A DNA stretch of 64,000 bases from Notospermus geniculatus (lineage: Eukaryota > Nemertea > Pilidiophora > Heteronemertea > Lineidae): assembly GCA_002633025.1 (NCBI GenBank), contig NMRB01001126.1, forward strand, positions 74,704 to 138,703, in the 5' to 3' direction. The notes under the pieces were generated by a model, which saw nothing but the letters and a program-made list of their open reading frames with translations, was not told the DNA's origin and searched no databases. The position numbers and the translations under genes were made by a program. Shown here in pieces: positions 12,074 through 22,183 of this stretch (the stretch's first letter is position 1; the number at the start of each line of letters is the position of its first letter).

Positions 12074-13432
12074 ATCCTTGGGACAAATGTTAGCTGTGAC
12101 AGTGAATGAAAGCCCTATTATAAGCCAAGTCAGTGAATGATAACAATGGAGCACTTTGGCTCGGCTGTTCTATTTATTGTGGGATTACTTTGAATTAGCA
12201 ATAAATATTGTCTTGTGTGCTGTGAGTTTTAAGGCAGGCGAGCGTGCAAATTGCAGATCACGCTCGGAGCACAGGTTTTTCCATATCAGGACGAGTATAT
12301 TGGCAACGTTGAAAATCTTATTGTCTGTTCACTGAGGCTGCGTCAAAGGTAAAGTAATGCACCACAGCACCATCCTCTGGCAAGATAACATCCATGCTAT
12401 CTACCTTTAGCAGTTTTTCCCCACATCCCCGAATTTACTCCAGTGTCTGGTGTCTGTCTATAGCGTACCTTTACAATCCTTAGTCAATCAACTCAAAGTA
12501 ATGTTATGTAGGCCTACCAGGGCGACTTTGTAAGCAATGAAGTTCGTTCATCAGTATCAACGTCACTTGGGAATCACTGATCGTGTTCACAGTGAGGCAG
12601 AGTTTTTTTTACATTCCTAAAAACAGAAAAATCTTTTTCTGCCAATATCAAATTTCATGTTTCAGGCTTGCCAAGGAGTATTGCCACGAAGATTATCAGC
12701 CCTTTGGGGCTAGAATCGGAGAAAGTTAGTTCGAGGCAAAGGGTTACATTTCGAGTCGTCGAAATACAGGAAACTAACATAATTGGATTCGTTAAGTTCC
12801 CTAGATTTCGTTCGCACCCGCCCATAGCAGGGTCTTGCTCCTCATACGTTTGCACACAAACTGAATGGATGAACAGAAGGGAGGTAAAAACCCCTGCTTG
12901 GGGAGGATGTCGTTCGCAGGTGTAAAATTAAAGCCTAGTCCTAAAGCATGACCTGTGTTCCGCGTGGGATGACATTCTCCTACGCTTTATAAAAAAAATG
13001 TTTTAGAAAAAGAACAGCTCTGGCTTGCAACGATATCTCCTTTCTCGCCTATCATCGGCAATGTTTTTTATGTACCGTTCATCCCAAGACATTTGCCATT
13101 GTTCAGCGATAAATGGATATCAGTGTGACGGTGCGCCTATGAATTACCCGAGTGCGACTAGAAATGTACAAGTCATCTGATATGATGGATACAAAGGGGC
13201 CATGCCACTGGCTCTGATGATGAAATGTCGTTAAGGATGTATATGTATCTGTATATCAGACCCAGAGGTTTAGCACTAAAAGGGGTGGTAGTACCAATTT
13301 CACCAGAGTTGGTAACTGTACGTCTGATACGTCGACGGAAGCCCCAGAGTCAAGCGATATAGGCCACCAACTAAACTGTACAACTACGGAGACAGTTGCA
13401 GTTTGATCAACTTACATGTATGATGTCACGGG
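12074..13432. other. Intergenic; no gene recognised
   Basis: AT-rich single-copy-looking DNA. An 85-codon frame (12668-12925, plus) lacks family resemblance. No repeat structure was noticed. Confidence 0.35.
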
Positions 13433-13559
13433 CTGAGTTTACATCGAGGCACACGCGACACGAACACGCAGGCGAACAATGGCTTCACAGAGGATTCATC
13501 CCCATGAAACCTTTGTTCGCCTGCGTGTTCGTACCGCGTGTGCCTCGATGTAAACTCAG
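13433..13559. repeat. Foldback palindrome with 47-bp arms
   Basis: The left arm, CTGAGTTTACATCGAGGCAC onward, is answered on the right by its inverted copy ending GATGTAAACTCAG, separated by a loop of about 35 bases. The arms differ only around GACACG/GTACCG. Most likely a tiny MITE or foldback element. It could form a stable RNA hairpin if transcribed. Confidence 0.85.
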
Positions 13560-14541
13560 CCTTACACCGGGCCAGTATCACGTGGAATGCCATTCTACAG
13601 AGAAGAGTCCTTCAAACGACATATAGTCATGGGAGTTCATGGAGTTCGTAACCTTTCACTTGGCAAGTGTTTAGTGAATTGGTCTCGAGGTACCGACAGG
13701 CCGAACCTGTCGAATGAATTATGCATTTTATAGGCTACCAGCATCAGTTTGGTGTGGACAGCATACACAAAGCCCGCATCCACTGGTATTAAGCCAGCTG
13801 AACACTTGGTGTCCACAAGGTGCAAAGGCAAAAACAGAGTTTGATGGTGTGCATATCAAGAACTAATAGTCCCATCCTTGATGTCATGTGGCCGTGGTCC
13901 TTGTACTGCCCAAAGGGCTGTAGCTGGTCAAACACAGATTGCAGGGTTGCGATTTGGTGCTATGAAGCAAATCGTGTTGGCGTGATAGAAGGTCGAGTGT
14001 GATTTCCGACCCCAGACATAGCAACGAATCCTAGCCAATCAAAATCTAGTTATCACCTCACTGTGACGTGATAGCCAATGAGGATAGAGTTCCAAAGGTC
14101 ACATGAACAAAATGGCGTCAGGTGTGGCTCAGTTACAGTCTCCCGAGACAGGCACAAGAGCTCATTACTTACGAAGTGATATTTTACGAACAATAATCAC
14201 ATCTTATTACAGACTTTCTATCCAAAGTACATGTATACACGTAACAAAATATCCCCGTCTGATCGAAATCGAGGGTCATGGCGGCGGATGCTGTCTGCAC
14301 AACTTGCCACGCATTTTCACGACGGGTTCGGCACACTCTAACTTCGGGATTGTGAACTTGTGAACTTTTATCGAGTACATTGCAATGCATATGTTACAGC
14401 TGTGACACGATGATTCAGAATCTTAGAATAATGGCAAGATGAGTCAGGACATGGCAAGAGTGTAGGTCTAAATTCATCCACTACAGCTGTAGGCCCTTTT
14501 GCTGATTCGCCGGTAACTCTTGACCAACAATTTGAATAAAC
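13560..14541. other. Intergenic; no gene recognised
   Basis: Short open frames without recognisable domains on both strands. No repeat ends seen until the MITE at 14542. Confidence 0.35.
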
Positions 14542-14709
14542 CAGGTGTGACAGGAATCAACGTCCTAGGAAAAGTCCGCCAAACAATAGCCCGCTATTGT
14601 AAGGTTATATTCGAATGGTCATGGTCTCCATAGCCATATTGTAATCCCTCCCTGAACAATAAGACCGGACTTTGATTCCAGGGGGACTTTGATCCCTGTT
14701 ACCCACACC
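14542..14709 (-). mobile_element. MITE family A, copy 2 (inverted)
   Basis: Begins CAGGTGTGACAGGAATCAAC and ends with the inverted form near TGTTACCCACACC. The interior contains the reverse complement of the family core (CAATAGCCCGCTATTGTAAGG), so the element is opposite in orientation to the copy at 11910. About 168 bp, non-coding. Confidence 0.75.
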
Positions 14710-14734
14710 GTACCTTCTAGTGTGTAACAGCTAA

Positions 14735-15308
14735 AGGGCTCCGCACACTAGCGATTTTTCGAGCGATTTTCTGGGCGATCGGCCTTGCGACCAGGCCAGC
14801 GACTCAACATTTTTACCTTTTGGTCTCCTCTTTGCGGCAGATTGTTACGCGACTGAATTACACAATTTGGTCGCGCGGTGAGTCCCTCCGACTGGTCTCT
14901 TTACATAATCGCTTCAGTGATCGCTTCGTTGCAAACACATTCACTTGCCGACTACATGAGCGACCAAGAAAGATCTGTGCGTGTTGAGCACGTGCACATT
15001 GTCAGGTGACCGGTGGAACGTTTCCTGATTGGCCAGTTTTACCGTCGGAAATAGTGGACAAAAGGACAATGCAAGACAGCGGCAACCAAGCGACCGAAAG
15101 TTCAACATGTTGAACTTTTGGTCGCTTGGCCCAGTCCACTGCTACTGCGACCGTCTCCAGCAAAATAGTCGCCCCTTTGCGGATCGTCCTAGGAAATTGT
15201 CGCGTGCGACATAGCTCAGCGACTTCACAGGCGATTATCGCCTGCGACGTCGTAGTCGACAGTCGCCTCGCTGGTCGCCTCAATTTAGTCGCTAGTGTGC
15301 GGAGCCCT
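14735..15308. mobile_element. PIF/Harbinger-like MITE with TAA duplication
   Basis: 574 bp bounded by AGGGCTCCGCACACTAGCGA and its inverted copy TCGCTAGTGTGCGGAGCCCT, flanked on both sides by TAA (14732-14734 and 15309-15311). Three-base TWA duplications with G-rich ends are the usual mark of PIF/Harbinger elements. The interior is rich in GCGAC/GTCGC words, giving many internal inverted matches. No transposase. Confidence 0.8.
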
Positions 15309-15739
15309 TAAGCGAATAAAAAACGACTTTTTTATAAAATGCATTAATGATTATTGATTACCCAAATTTTTGCATGCAGTGTATTTGTCTTGGTTATTTT
15401 TATCAATTTGCGCAATTGTAGAAAGGAAATGAATAAGTGTCAATCAATACACGACCAGGCTCAATTGTATTAAATTTTTAAACTATTCATTGGTATTCTT
15501 TGTTAACCTGGGGGACTGCTGTTCGATCATTTGTTCTGACGGCAAATCGAGCAGTTGATGAATAGTAATATACGTGCTTATCATCAGCGACATCCGTCCT
15601 GCGTCATGTAAAGACGAAAACATACAAAAAAACGTCGACAATAGGCCGACGTGATCAGACGCCCACTCCTTCACGTGTCACATGTATACACTCCCTGTCA
15701 CACTGTGCAGCAGAGGTAGGCCTACATTCCTATAGACAG

Positions 15740-15881
15740 ATCCTCTGCTGCTTGTCTTTTCTCCATCTCTTCTTTACCTATTTGCACCCATCAGCACAGT
15801 TTATTGTATTTCTTCCAAAATGAAATGTATATTTTATACGGAACAATAAACTAATAAATTTGAAATTTGAATTTGAAATTT
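15740..15881 (+). mobile_element. Possible 3' end of a non-LTR retrotransposon
   Basis: Ends in ACAATAAACTAATAAATTTG followed by alternating GAAATTT/GAATTTG units, a layout common at the 3' tails of truncated LINEs in invertebrates. No coding remnant was recognised upstream and no target duplication was found, so this is tentative. Confidence 0.35.
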
Positions 15882-15892
15882 GTATATTGGAT

Positions 15893-16003
15893 ACAATGGC
15901 AAATGCGTTTACTTCAAGTTTTGTGGAACATTTACATTGGACCTCGCTGTGCAAATCTTAATTAAAAGCATTTGCTAACTTTTATAAAGATCAGCCAATA
16001 TTT
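15893..16003. mobile_element. MITE family B, copy 1
   Basis: Shares GACCTCGCTGTGCAAATCTT, AAAAGCATTTGCTAACTTTT and ATCAGCCA with the family B element at 46243-46357, in inverted orientation. The ends AAATGCGTTTACTT and its counterpart AATTAAAAGCATTTGC are inverted repeats of each other, although the left end is degraded. Non-coding. Confidence 0.65.
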
Positions 16004-17735
16004 TTCAGGAACTGGTCGGGATACTTTCTGAGTTTTTGATACAAGGAACCCCTCACATAGCATTATATTTTGAGGCACCAAGCAGTGAGCCTAGAGCTTA
16101 AAATTATTTAGTTCCAAATCATTATGCGATAAATTTCCCCCTAAAGCTGAGAAATTTGGCAGACGACATCGTACGAAGAGAAAGCGGTGACAAAGTCGGT
16201 TGTTTACATCAACCACGATACTAGATTTGCCAGTCTTGCGCAATGTACGTACATGGTTGTTGTAATGCACGTCGTTATTAAAGATGAGCCAACGGGAAGA
16301 ATATCAACACAGGGAGCGACATACTCATGGCACGGTGCGCCTGACTGGGTAGAGATTAAGAAGTTGTTAACAAGATTTCTAAGACCGCAAGAGGCAGAAT
16401 TTGAAAGGTTTCAATTAGTTATAGATTAATACGTGTACCTGAAGTATTATCTAAAGATTACAACTGAAATCTAGTACATTCCTACGATCCTTCGAGAGCC
16501 TTAAAAGGTGTTTTTGCCTATAGTCTAAAGCGGTGAATATTCAATGCGTTGATATAATAGTTATCAATATATCATGTTCTAAATAGGGCAATGCAGTGTC
16601 TTGGTTAGAATGAAAGATAAAATGGCTAAATTGCAGTGAATCTAGTAAATGTTATATGTAAGTGAAATGTTTTCAATAATATTTTTACTTGTAACTTGTA
16701 ATATTTGCATATTTGATTGATAAATAACTGCTAAATGGGTATTCACGCTTGAATATTCATTCTTATAGGTCATAATGTTTGTCATGCACGCAAGTGACGA
16801 AGTCACTAATAATGGTAAACATGCCAACACCATTTGCGTGTCAACCGGGAACCCTCCAGCCACCGCCGGTCAATACACACATTGTTCGCGTTCAAAAAGC
16901 AAAAAAATTACCCACAGGGTGAAGCTAGCGTGTGTTTCTATACCTTGACGTGCAACCATGAAAGTGACTTGCGAACATGTAAATGCCACAGACGAAAAAA
17001 AAAGTTTGAATAATACAACATCTGAAGGATATATAAACTTAAAACAAACTTAAACCTCTACCTAAGATGAGTAATTATGTCTAATGTCAATGATAAATAT
17101 ATGATTGATAAGTATGGCTGAGCAACATTGTCAAAATGGTCTGAAGCCTGCCTCTACGTATAATTGTCATCCATTTTGCTTTACCAACAAACCACCACGT
17201 GACTATTTTGGTGCGTAGTAATCTGCTGAAGTTAGTTCCCAGATCCGTGACTCCACCCTACATTGTATAGCTATGCCTGTTGCACTGGACCAGAGTAAAA
17301 ACCGGAGAAAGTGACTTTTTTTGTCAGGTCTAAGGTAGACGTTTTGAGTCGTCGTCATGTCAACTGCACGTATAAGAAAACTGCATTGGACGGGGAAAAT
17401 GTCTGCAGTGAATCCCCGGTTTGGGTTTCTTTGCTACAAAAGCTATGTACTGTCCCCATGGAACTCCACTGCAGCTGTAGTAAGTATAGTGTATAAGTAC
17501 AAGTGGAGGCAAAGCTCAACAAACAAGAGTGGGATATGGAGGCAAGCTACAACTAGGATAGTTTGGAGTCACTTCAGTTGAAACTATTAGGTACTGTTGT
17601 TGAACGAGAGGTAAAACTGCATGTCAGAATACTTTGGATGTCAAAACCCTAGAAGACGTTGGCGTAAGACGGCTTTTCAAAGACTGGAAAGACGCTGATT
17701 GTGCTAGAATAAGACCTATATGTACATACCAGGGG
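16004..17735. other. Intergenic; no gene recognised
   Basis: AT-rich sequence between repeats and the second channel gene. Short frames at 16187-16429 and 16642-16863 lack family resemblance. The portion next to 17736 should carry the 3' UTR of the minus-strand channel gene. Confidence 0.35.
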
Positions 17736-18545
17736 TTAATGGCTGCGTCCACGGCCTGTTTTGTGGGTGTAGAATTTGTTGAAGTTTTCAGTAATGATAG
17801 GTACGGGGATGGCCAGAGTAAGCACGCCAGCTAAAGCACAAAGAGAACCGACGAGCTTACCCCACGGGCCTTCCGGGTACTTGTCACCGTATCCAACAGT
17901 GGTCATGGTTATCACCGCCCACCAAAACCCATCCGGAATGCTTTCAATCTTTGAATTTTCCGTCCCAACTTCACAATAGTAGATTGCACTTGAAAAAACA
18001 AGGATGCAAACCATTAAAGCAACGAGGAAGAGTCCAAGGCCCTCCGCACTGGCCTTGAAAGTTAACACCAGAACTTGTAATCCAGCCGAATGTTTGGTTA
18101 ATTTGAATATTCTGACAAGACGTATGACCCTAAGGAATGCAAGCGAAGCGCTAGATTTTGCCCGCTCGCAGCTGAAGCTTATAAGCACATTACCTAACGT
18201 GACATAGTAGGGTACAACCGCCATGATATCCACGATGTTTTTGAAATCCTTGAAGAATCTGATTTTACCAGGGCACGATATGAAGCGAATGACTGCCTCC
18301 AAAGTGAACCAAGCTGTGCATATGGTTTCAATGATGAAAAAGGGATCAAGGAAGTTGGGACTTTCTCCTTCAACGCAATGCGTAGTTGCAAAAACAGGCA
18401 AGGTTTCCACACAGAAAAGGATGATAGAGATAACTGTGAATATCACAGATAGAATAGCTATGATGAAGGCTGCGCTAGAAGTTTCAGGGTACTCAAAAAG
18501 CATCCAAACTGTTTTCATAGCTTCGTTTGTTGGCAACACGATATG
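17736..18545 (-). CDS. Shaker-like K+ channel, 5' part missing at a single N
   Basis: About 270 residues covering the whole membrane domain of a Kv1-type channel but not its T1 domain. Visible parts in order: IVLPTNEAMKTVWMLFEYPE, S1, S2 with Glu, S3 with Asp, a shortened S4 (FLRVIRLVRIFKLTK), S5, filter TMTTVGYGD, S6 with PVP, and a terminal HKTGRGRSH before TAA. It matches the gene at 4942 at most positions from IVLPTNEA to the end, so the two are recent paralogues in the same orientation. At 18546 the reading frame meets an N, and the sequence beyond it is a plus-strand LINE tail; the roughly 190 N-terminal codons are absent. Either an assembly join inside the gene or a genuine truncation by insertion. 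S4 has five, not six, basic positions, as in the neighbours. Confidence 0.9.
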   Translation of the reverse strand, partial: HIVLPTNEAMKTVWMLFEYPETSSAAFIIAILSVIFTVISIILFCVETLPVFATTHCVEGESPNFLDPFFIIETICTAWFTLEAVIRFISCPGKIRFFKDFKNIVDIMAVVPYYVTLGNVLISFSCERAKSSASLAFLRVIRLVRIFKLTKHSAGLQVLVLTFKASAEGLGLFLVALMVCILVFSSAIYYCEVGTENSKIESIPDGFWWAVITMTTVGYGDKYPEGPWGKLVGSLCALAGVLTLAIPVPIITENFNKFYTHKTGRGRSH

Positions 18546-18546
18546 N

Positions 18547-18778
18547 TTGGGGCCCAAACTCTGGAACGAGCTGCCTTGTGCTCTGCGCGCCGCCTCGAGC
18601 AAACACACTTTTAAGAAAAACCTTAAAACTTACATTTTTAAGAAAACGTTTCACTGATTTACTTGTACATATATGTTTTATTCTTGTCTCACTTATGTCC
18701 AGTGCTTAGAAAATGTTTTACCATTAATTAATGTAGCACTTTTAATCTAAATAAATTATTATTATTATTATTATTATC
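18547..18778 (+). mobile_element. 3' end of a non-LTR retrotransposon
   Basis: The plus frame encodes GPKLWNELPCALRAAS followed by FKKNLKTYIFKKTF and a stop (about 18550-18656). This is the usual C-terminus of reverse transcriptases of CR1/RTE-like LINEs. After ~100 bases of 3' UTR the element ends in an ATT microsatellite (18757-18777), the simple tail expected for such elements. The 5' side is cut at the N at 18546. It abuts the broken channel gene, so either an insertion or an assembly join sits here. Confidence 0.75.
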
Positions 18779-18837
18779 TGTGTTAACTGGTGATTCACAA
18801 AATATCTTTACGTCATTTCATTTTTTCTTGTCCACAA

Positions 18838-18988
18838 AATGACGGTTGTGAGACAGATGATGTACTCCAACGGTACACGAGGGAGTGGGGGCAAGAACTA
18901 GCCCGATGTGCCAACTTTGGTAAAAAGATTGGCGATATAAAAGCTGAACAGAACATGGCCACCAGACTTGCAGATGTACAGGAAAAAG
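18838..18988 (+). CDS. Possible internal exon of an unknown gene
   Basis: The plus frame reads DDVLQRYTREWGQELARCAN and then FGKKIGDIKAEQNMATRLAD, with protein-like composition and predicted helix. It ends at a plausible donor (AAAAAG followed by GTTTGT near 18988) and could begin after the AG at 18859 or earlier. I do not recognise the family, and no partner exon was found within several kilobases. It may be chance or a remnant. Confidence 0.25.
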
Positions 18989-21900
18989 GTTTGTAAAAAC
19001 ACACGCTGTGCAGCGTAATCCAGGGAGAGTACATGTAAAAAAATCCTATGATATTTCTGTCAGTTCCGACCTATTCTCTTCTATGTGGGAGGTATGTTTT
19101 CCATATCAGTTGTCGCATTAGATTTTCATTCCTCCAGCGATTTTAGATTAAAGTCACTTTTTTAGTTATAACTCTCTTGAGGTTGCCGCCAGTGTTAGTG
19201 CGCTGAATGGTAAATAAATTCAGTCTGTTATATGTACTTTGCAGAATTATAATAAGTTAAAGGATAAAATGCATTCGGCAGCAATATTGGTTCGGTTTTC
19301 AGAGGTTTGTACCAATTTGTTCCTTTTCCTTTTCTGGCGGATGGGTTGATGCAAATATGGCTTGAGCACTGCAACATGGCTTTTGGAAAGGAAGTATTGG
19401 GTGTTTATACTGTTTACATTAAAAAACAGGTTTTTTCAGTTTTTAAAAAAAATGAAGATGGACATCGTGATATCTTCATTGTCATTAATGGTTACTTTGA
19501 AAGGCGCTTGTCGGCCGCCGCCAGCAACAGTGGGAGATGTACACTCCACGAAGAGCGACAGTCTCCATGCAAACTCCTAATGTTCATGCAAGTAATGTAC
19601 CGTAGACAACCATTTTGCGCCTTTTCTCTACGATTACCAGACAAAATGATATGGGACTTGCATTCTAATTGTCTGATTGATTCAGACAGCCGAGGCGGTC
19701 GGATTCTCATCTCTTTTCGTCTGGGCCAATCGATTAGTACCATGTTTCATAAATCTCAGAACATGCGAGAAAACACAGTAATTTAATAATCACTATGCGC
19801 TGTTCTATGAGCATGTATGTGTATAGATTTAGAGCAGGGTTAGTCGGCATAATGATGGTATTCATGATCCATCAAAAAAGCCTAGGGTACAATTTGGATG
19901 GAACGCGAATAAAGTGGCGTAACACTGGAATGCGGGTGTAGGTGTGTTACCACCTGTTGACAAAAATAATTTGACCTGTCACAATGTAATATAAATTTTT
20001 GATGAATATTTTGTTATATCATTATTAAATTTGGAGCTACCCTGCATTTCAAGGCACTGACAGCTGACTGGACGGCAAAGCTTTGGATCGGCCAATTGGA
20101 ATCCACAGGTTGTGGTCACGCGATGATGAAAAGTACAATCGCATTCAACGTTCCATTTCAACACAGAGATCTTTATTTTCCCTTCATCTCTGGAACAATC
20201 CTTCTAATTTCACTGTCATCTCATTGTCTACTCATCAAGCCTACGGGGTGGCTCCTGCCAACACAACAACTTCGATTCCCAGGACATGCAGGCCTAGTGA
20301 ACAGGATGACCATTTGTAATCAATTCTGCTCACGTTCAATGATTGAGAGCAATCTTCCTGGACAATAAAGCCAGCTGCAGAGGCTTATCGTCTGCTCTGA
20401 ATGACCTTGGCCAGTTCTTTGTCCATTTGACAGTAATTCAACGACTTAATGTTATGATCTAAATCAATGAATGGAGCGACTCGATGACTGATGGCGAGGC
20501 CGCAAAAATGACGTCACTTCCTGTTTACGAATGTCCGCATTGAAACGTTGCGGCTCATTTGAAGTATTTCACTGCTCAATAAGGCTTGGCCTCTTCTGAA
20601 GAGCATATGTACACACTCCTTTCATTCACACCTCGCTAACTGTGACACCAGACTCGAAAAACCAATCGAAGCCAAAGAATCGATAGAAGCAATATCCTCT
20701 AAATGCCGTTTCAATTGGGTAATCCCATCTCATTCAATTATTGTCATTGTGGCCTGTGTTTTTCCAGCGCCGAGAATCCGATTCATCAACCATTTTCACG
20801 GAAAAGAATACCGCGAATTGGTAAATGACGACTCCGTCCGGTTCATCATGTGGCGTGACGAATCTCAACGGACCTTTTTAGCACCGCACAACACAAGCCA
20901 GATGCAACCACTCTGACAAAATGCTTGTTTCTTTAGCATCTCTAGCCCGAGCAGAGGACTTGGACGACGAACAGGACGGCCCCGACTCCAATTATACTGA
21001 TACAGTTAGCGGGAACCAGACCATTCTCCTCACAAACCGCATCAGGACATCTACCCGGTAAATGTTGTTGACCAACGGCGAGTCAAGGGGACCAATATTT
21101 GTACACTGATTTATACGTCATTAGTAATGAAGTCTCATCGTCTGATCTCAAGAGAGGACGGTCAACGAATAGGACTAAATTGGCCCAATCATCTCAGTGG
21201 CGTGATCTGGCCGTGCGCTAATTGTCCTAAACCCAAGGTGCCATGAGCGGATGAATATACCAAGTTGATGTCAACATGATCATTATATTGTCAATTATTT
21301 GCCGTGTGTGGAATACATGATGAGTGGTCAAACGTCACTTCACAAGAGTAAGCAATGTGTCTGGATGATTTTGACCAACGAGTTCTAAATCCTGCCGAAA
21401 AAGCGACTTTTTGATTGGTCGGCGACAAACAATAGAACGCTGGCCAGGGTAAGGAAGCTTGAAAGCGCTCTAGCGACAAAAAGAGAACCACAGAAAACCC
21501 CCTGATTGGAATTGGAAGGTAAAAGAGCGGAAGAGCGACATTTCGGACTGGTCGGCGAGATTGAAACGTCGGCCGAAGGAAATAAAGCAAGTTTCGACAT
21601 GCTGAAGACATCGTTCTCTTGTCCAGCCCTCTGGCGACAAGATATAGAACCAAACTGCTTCGTCGTGTCGATTCCAATTCTAAAGACAGACAGAAGAATT
21701 GATTGTAGACCAGCAGCAGACGATAAACCAGGAGTGAAGACTCTCAGATGAGTCATTTCGAGGTATGGAGGAACGTTGGCCAAAATCCTGCTCAGCAATC
21801 GACAGCAACTAACCCCACCGCAGTAGCTCACCTCAAACTCAGGACTCAAGGAATTTACGATAAAGATCGTCCGAGTGAGGCCAAATAATCACGACATGCA

Positions 21901-22037
21901 GGAACAGGATCTTGCAGCGTGTAGTATTATGGCTTCCAACTAAATTACCGCAAGATCATGAAATGTCACAACTTGGGTCAGATTACTGCATTGTCAAGTG
22001 GGTAAATGGAATATCACCGACGTACGTCGCTCCTTTC
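18989..22037. other. Intergenic; no gene recognised
   Basis: About 3 kb. A 159-codon frame (19307-19786, plus) and a 154-codon frame (21385-21849, minus) are the longest, but neither shows a domain, repeat or splice support, and composition is mixed. No transposon ends noticed. Confidence 0.35.
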
Positions 22038-22040
22038 TAA

Positions 22041-22183
22041 AGCAAGGTTAATTCACTGGCATACGGATCCGATCCGTTTCCTGTCCGTTTGCCCCTAGTT
22101 TTCCGGATACAACGCTGAAGTCCATTTGATAGATTTTTTACGGACCTGAACCGGACCAATTCCGTGTGCCAATGAACCTTGCT
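22041..22183. mobile_element. MITE family C (TAA duplication), copy 1
   Basis: 143 bp from AGCAAGGTTAATTCACTGGC to the inverted CCAATGAACCTTGCT, flanked by TAA on both sides (22038-22040, 22184-22186). The interior includes GGATCCGATCCGTTTC and TTGATAGATTTTTTACGGAC, both shared with the copy at 59157 in the opposite orientation. The TAA duplication points to PIF/Harbinger. Confidence 0.8.

Noticed and set aside
21385-21849. 154-codon minus-strand frame
   Set aside because: No domain or membrane segment; overlaps another long frame on the same strand in a different register, which suggests stop-poor composition rather than coding.
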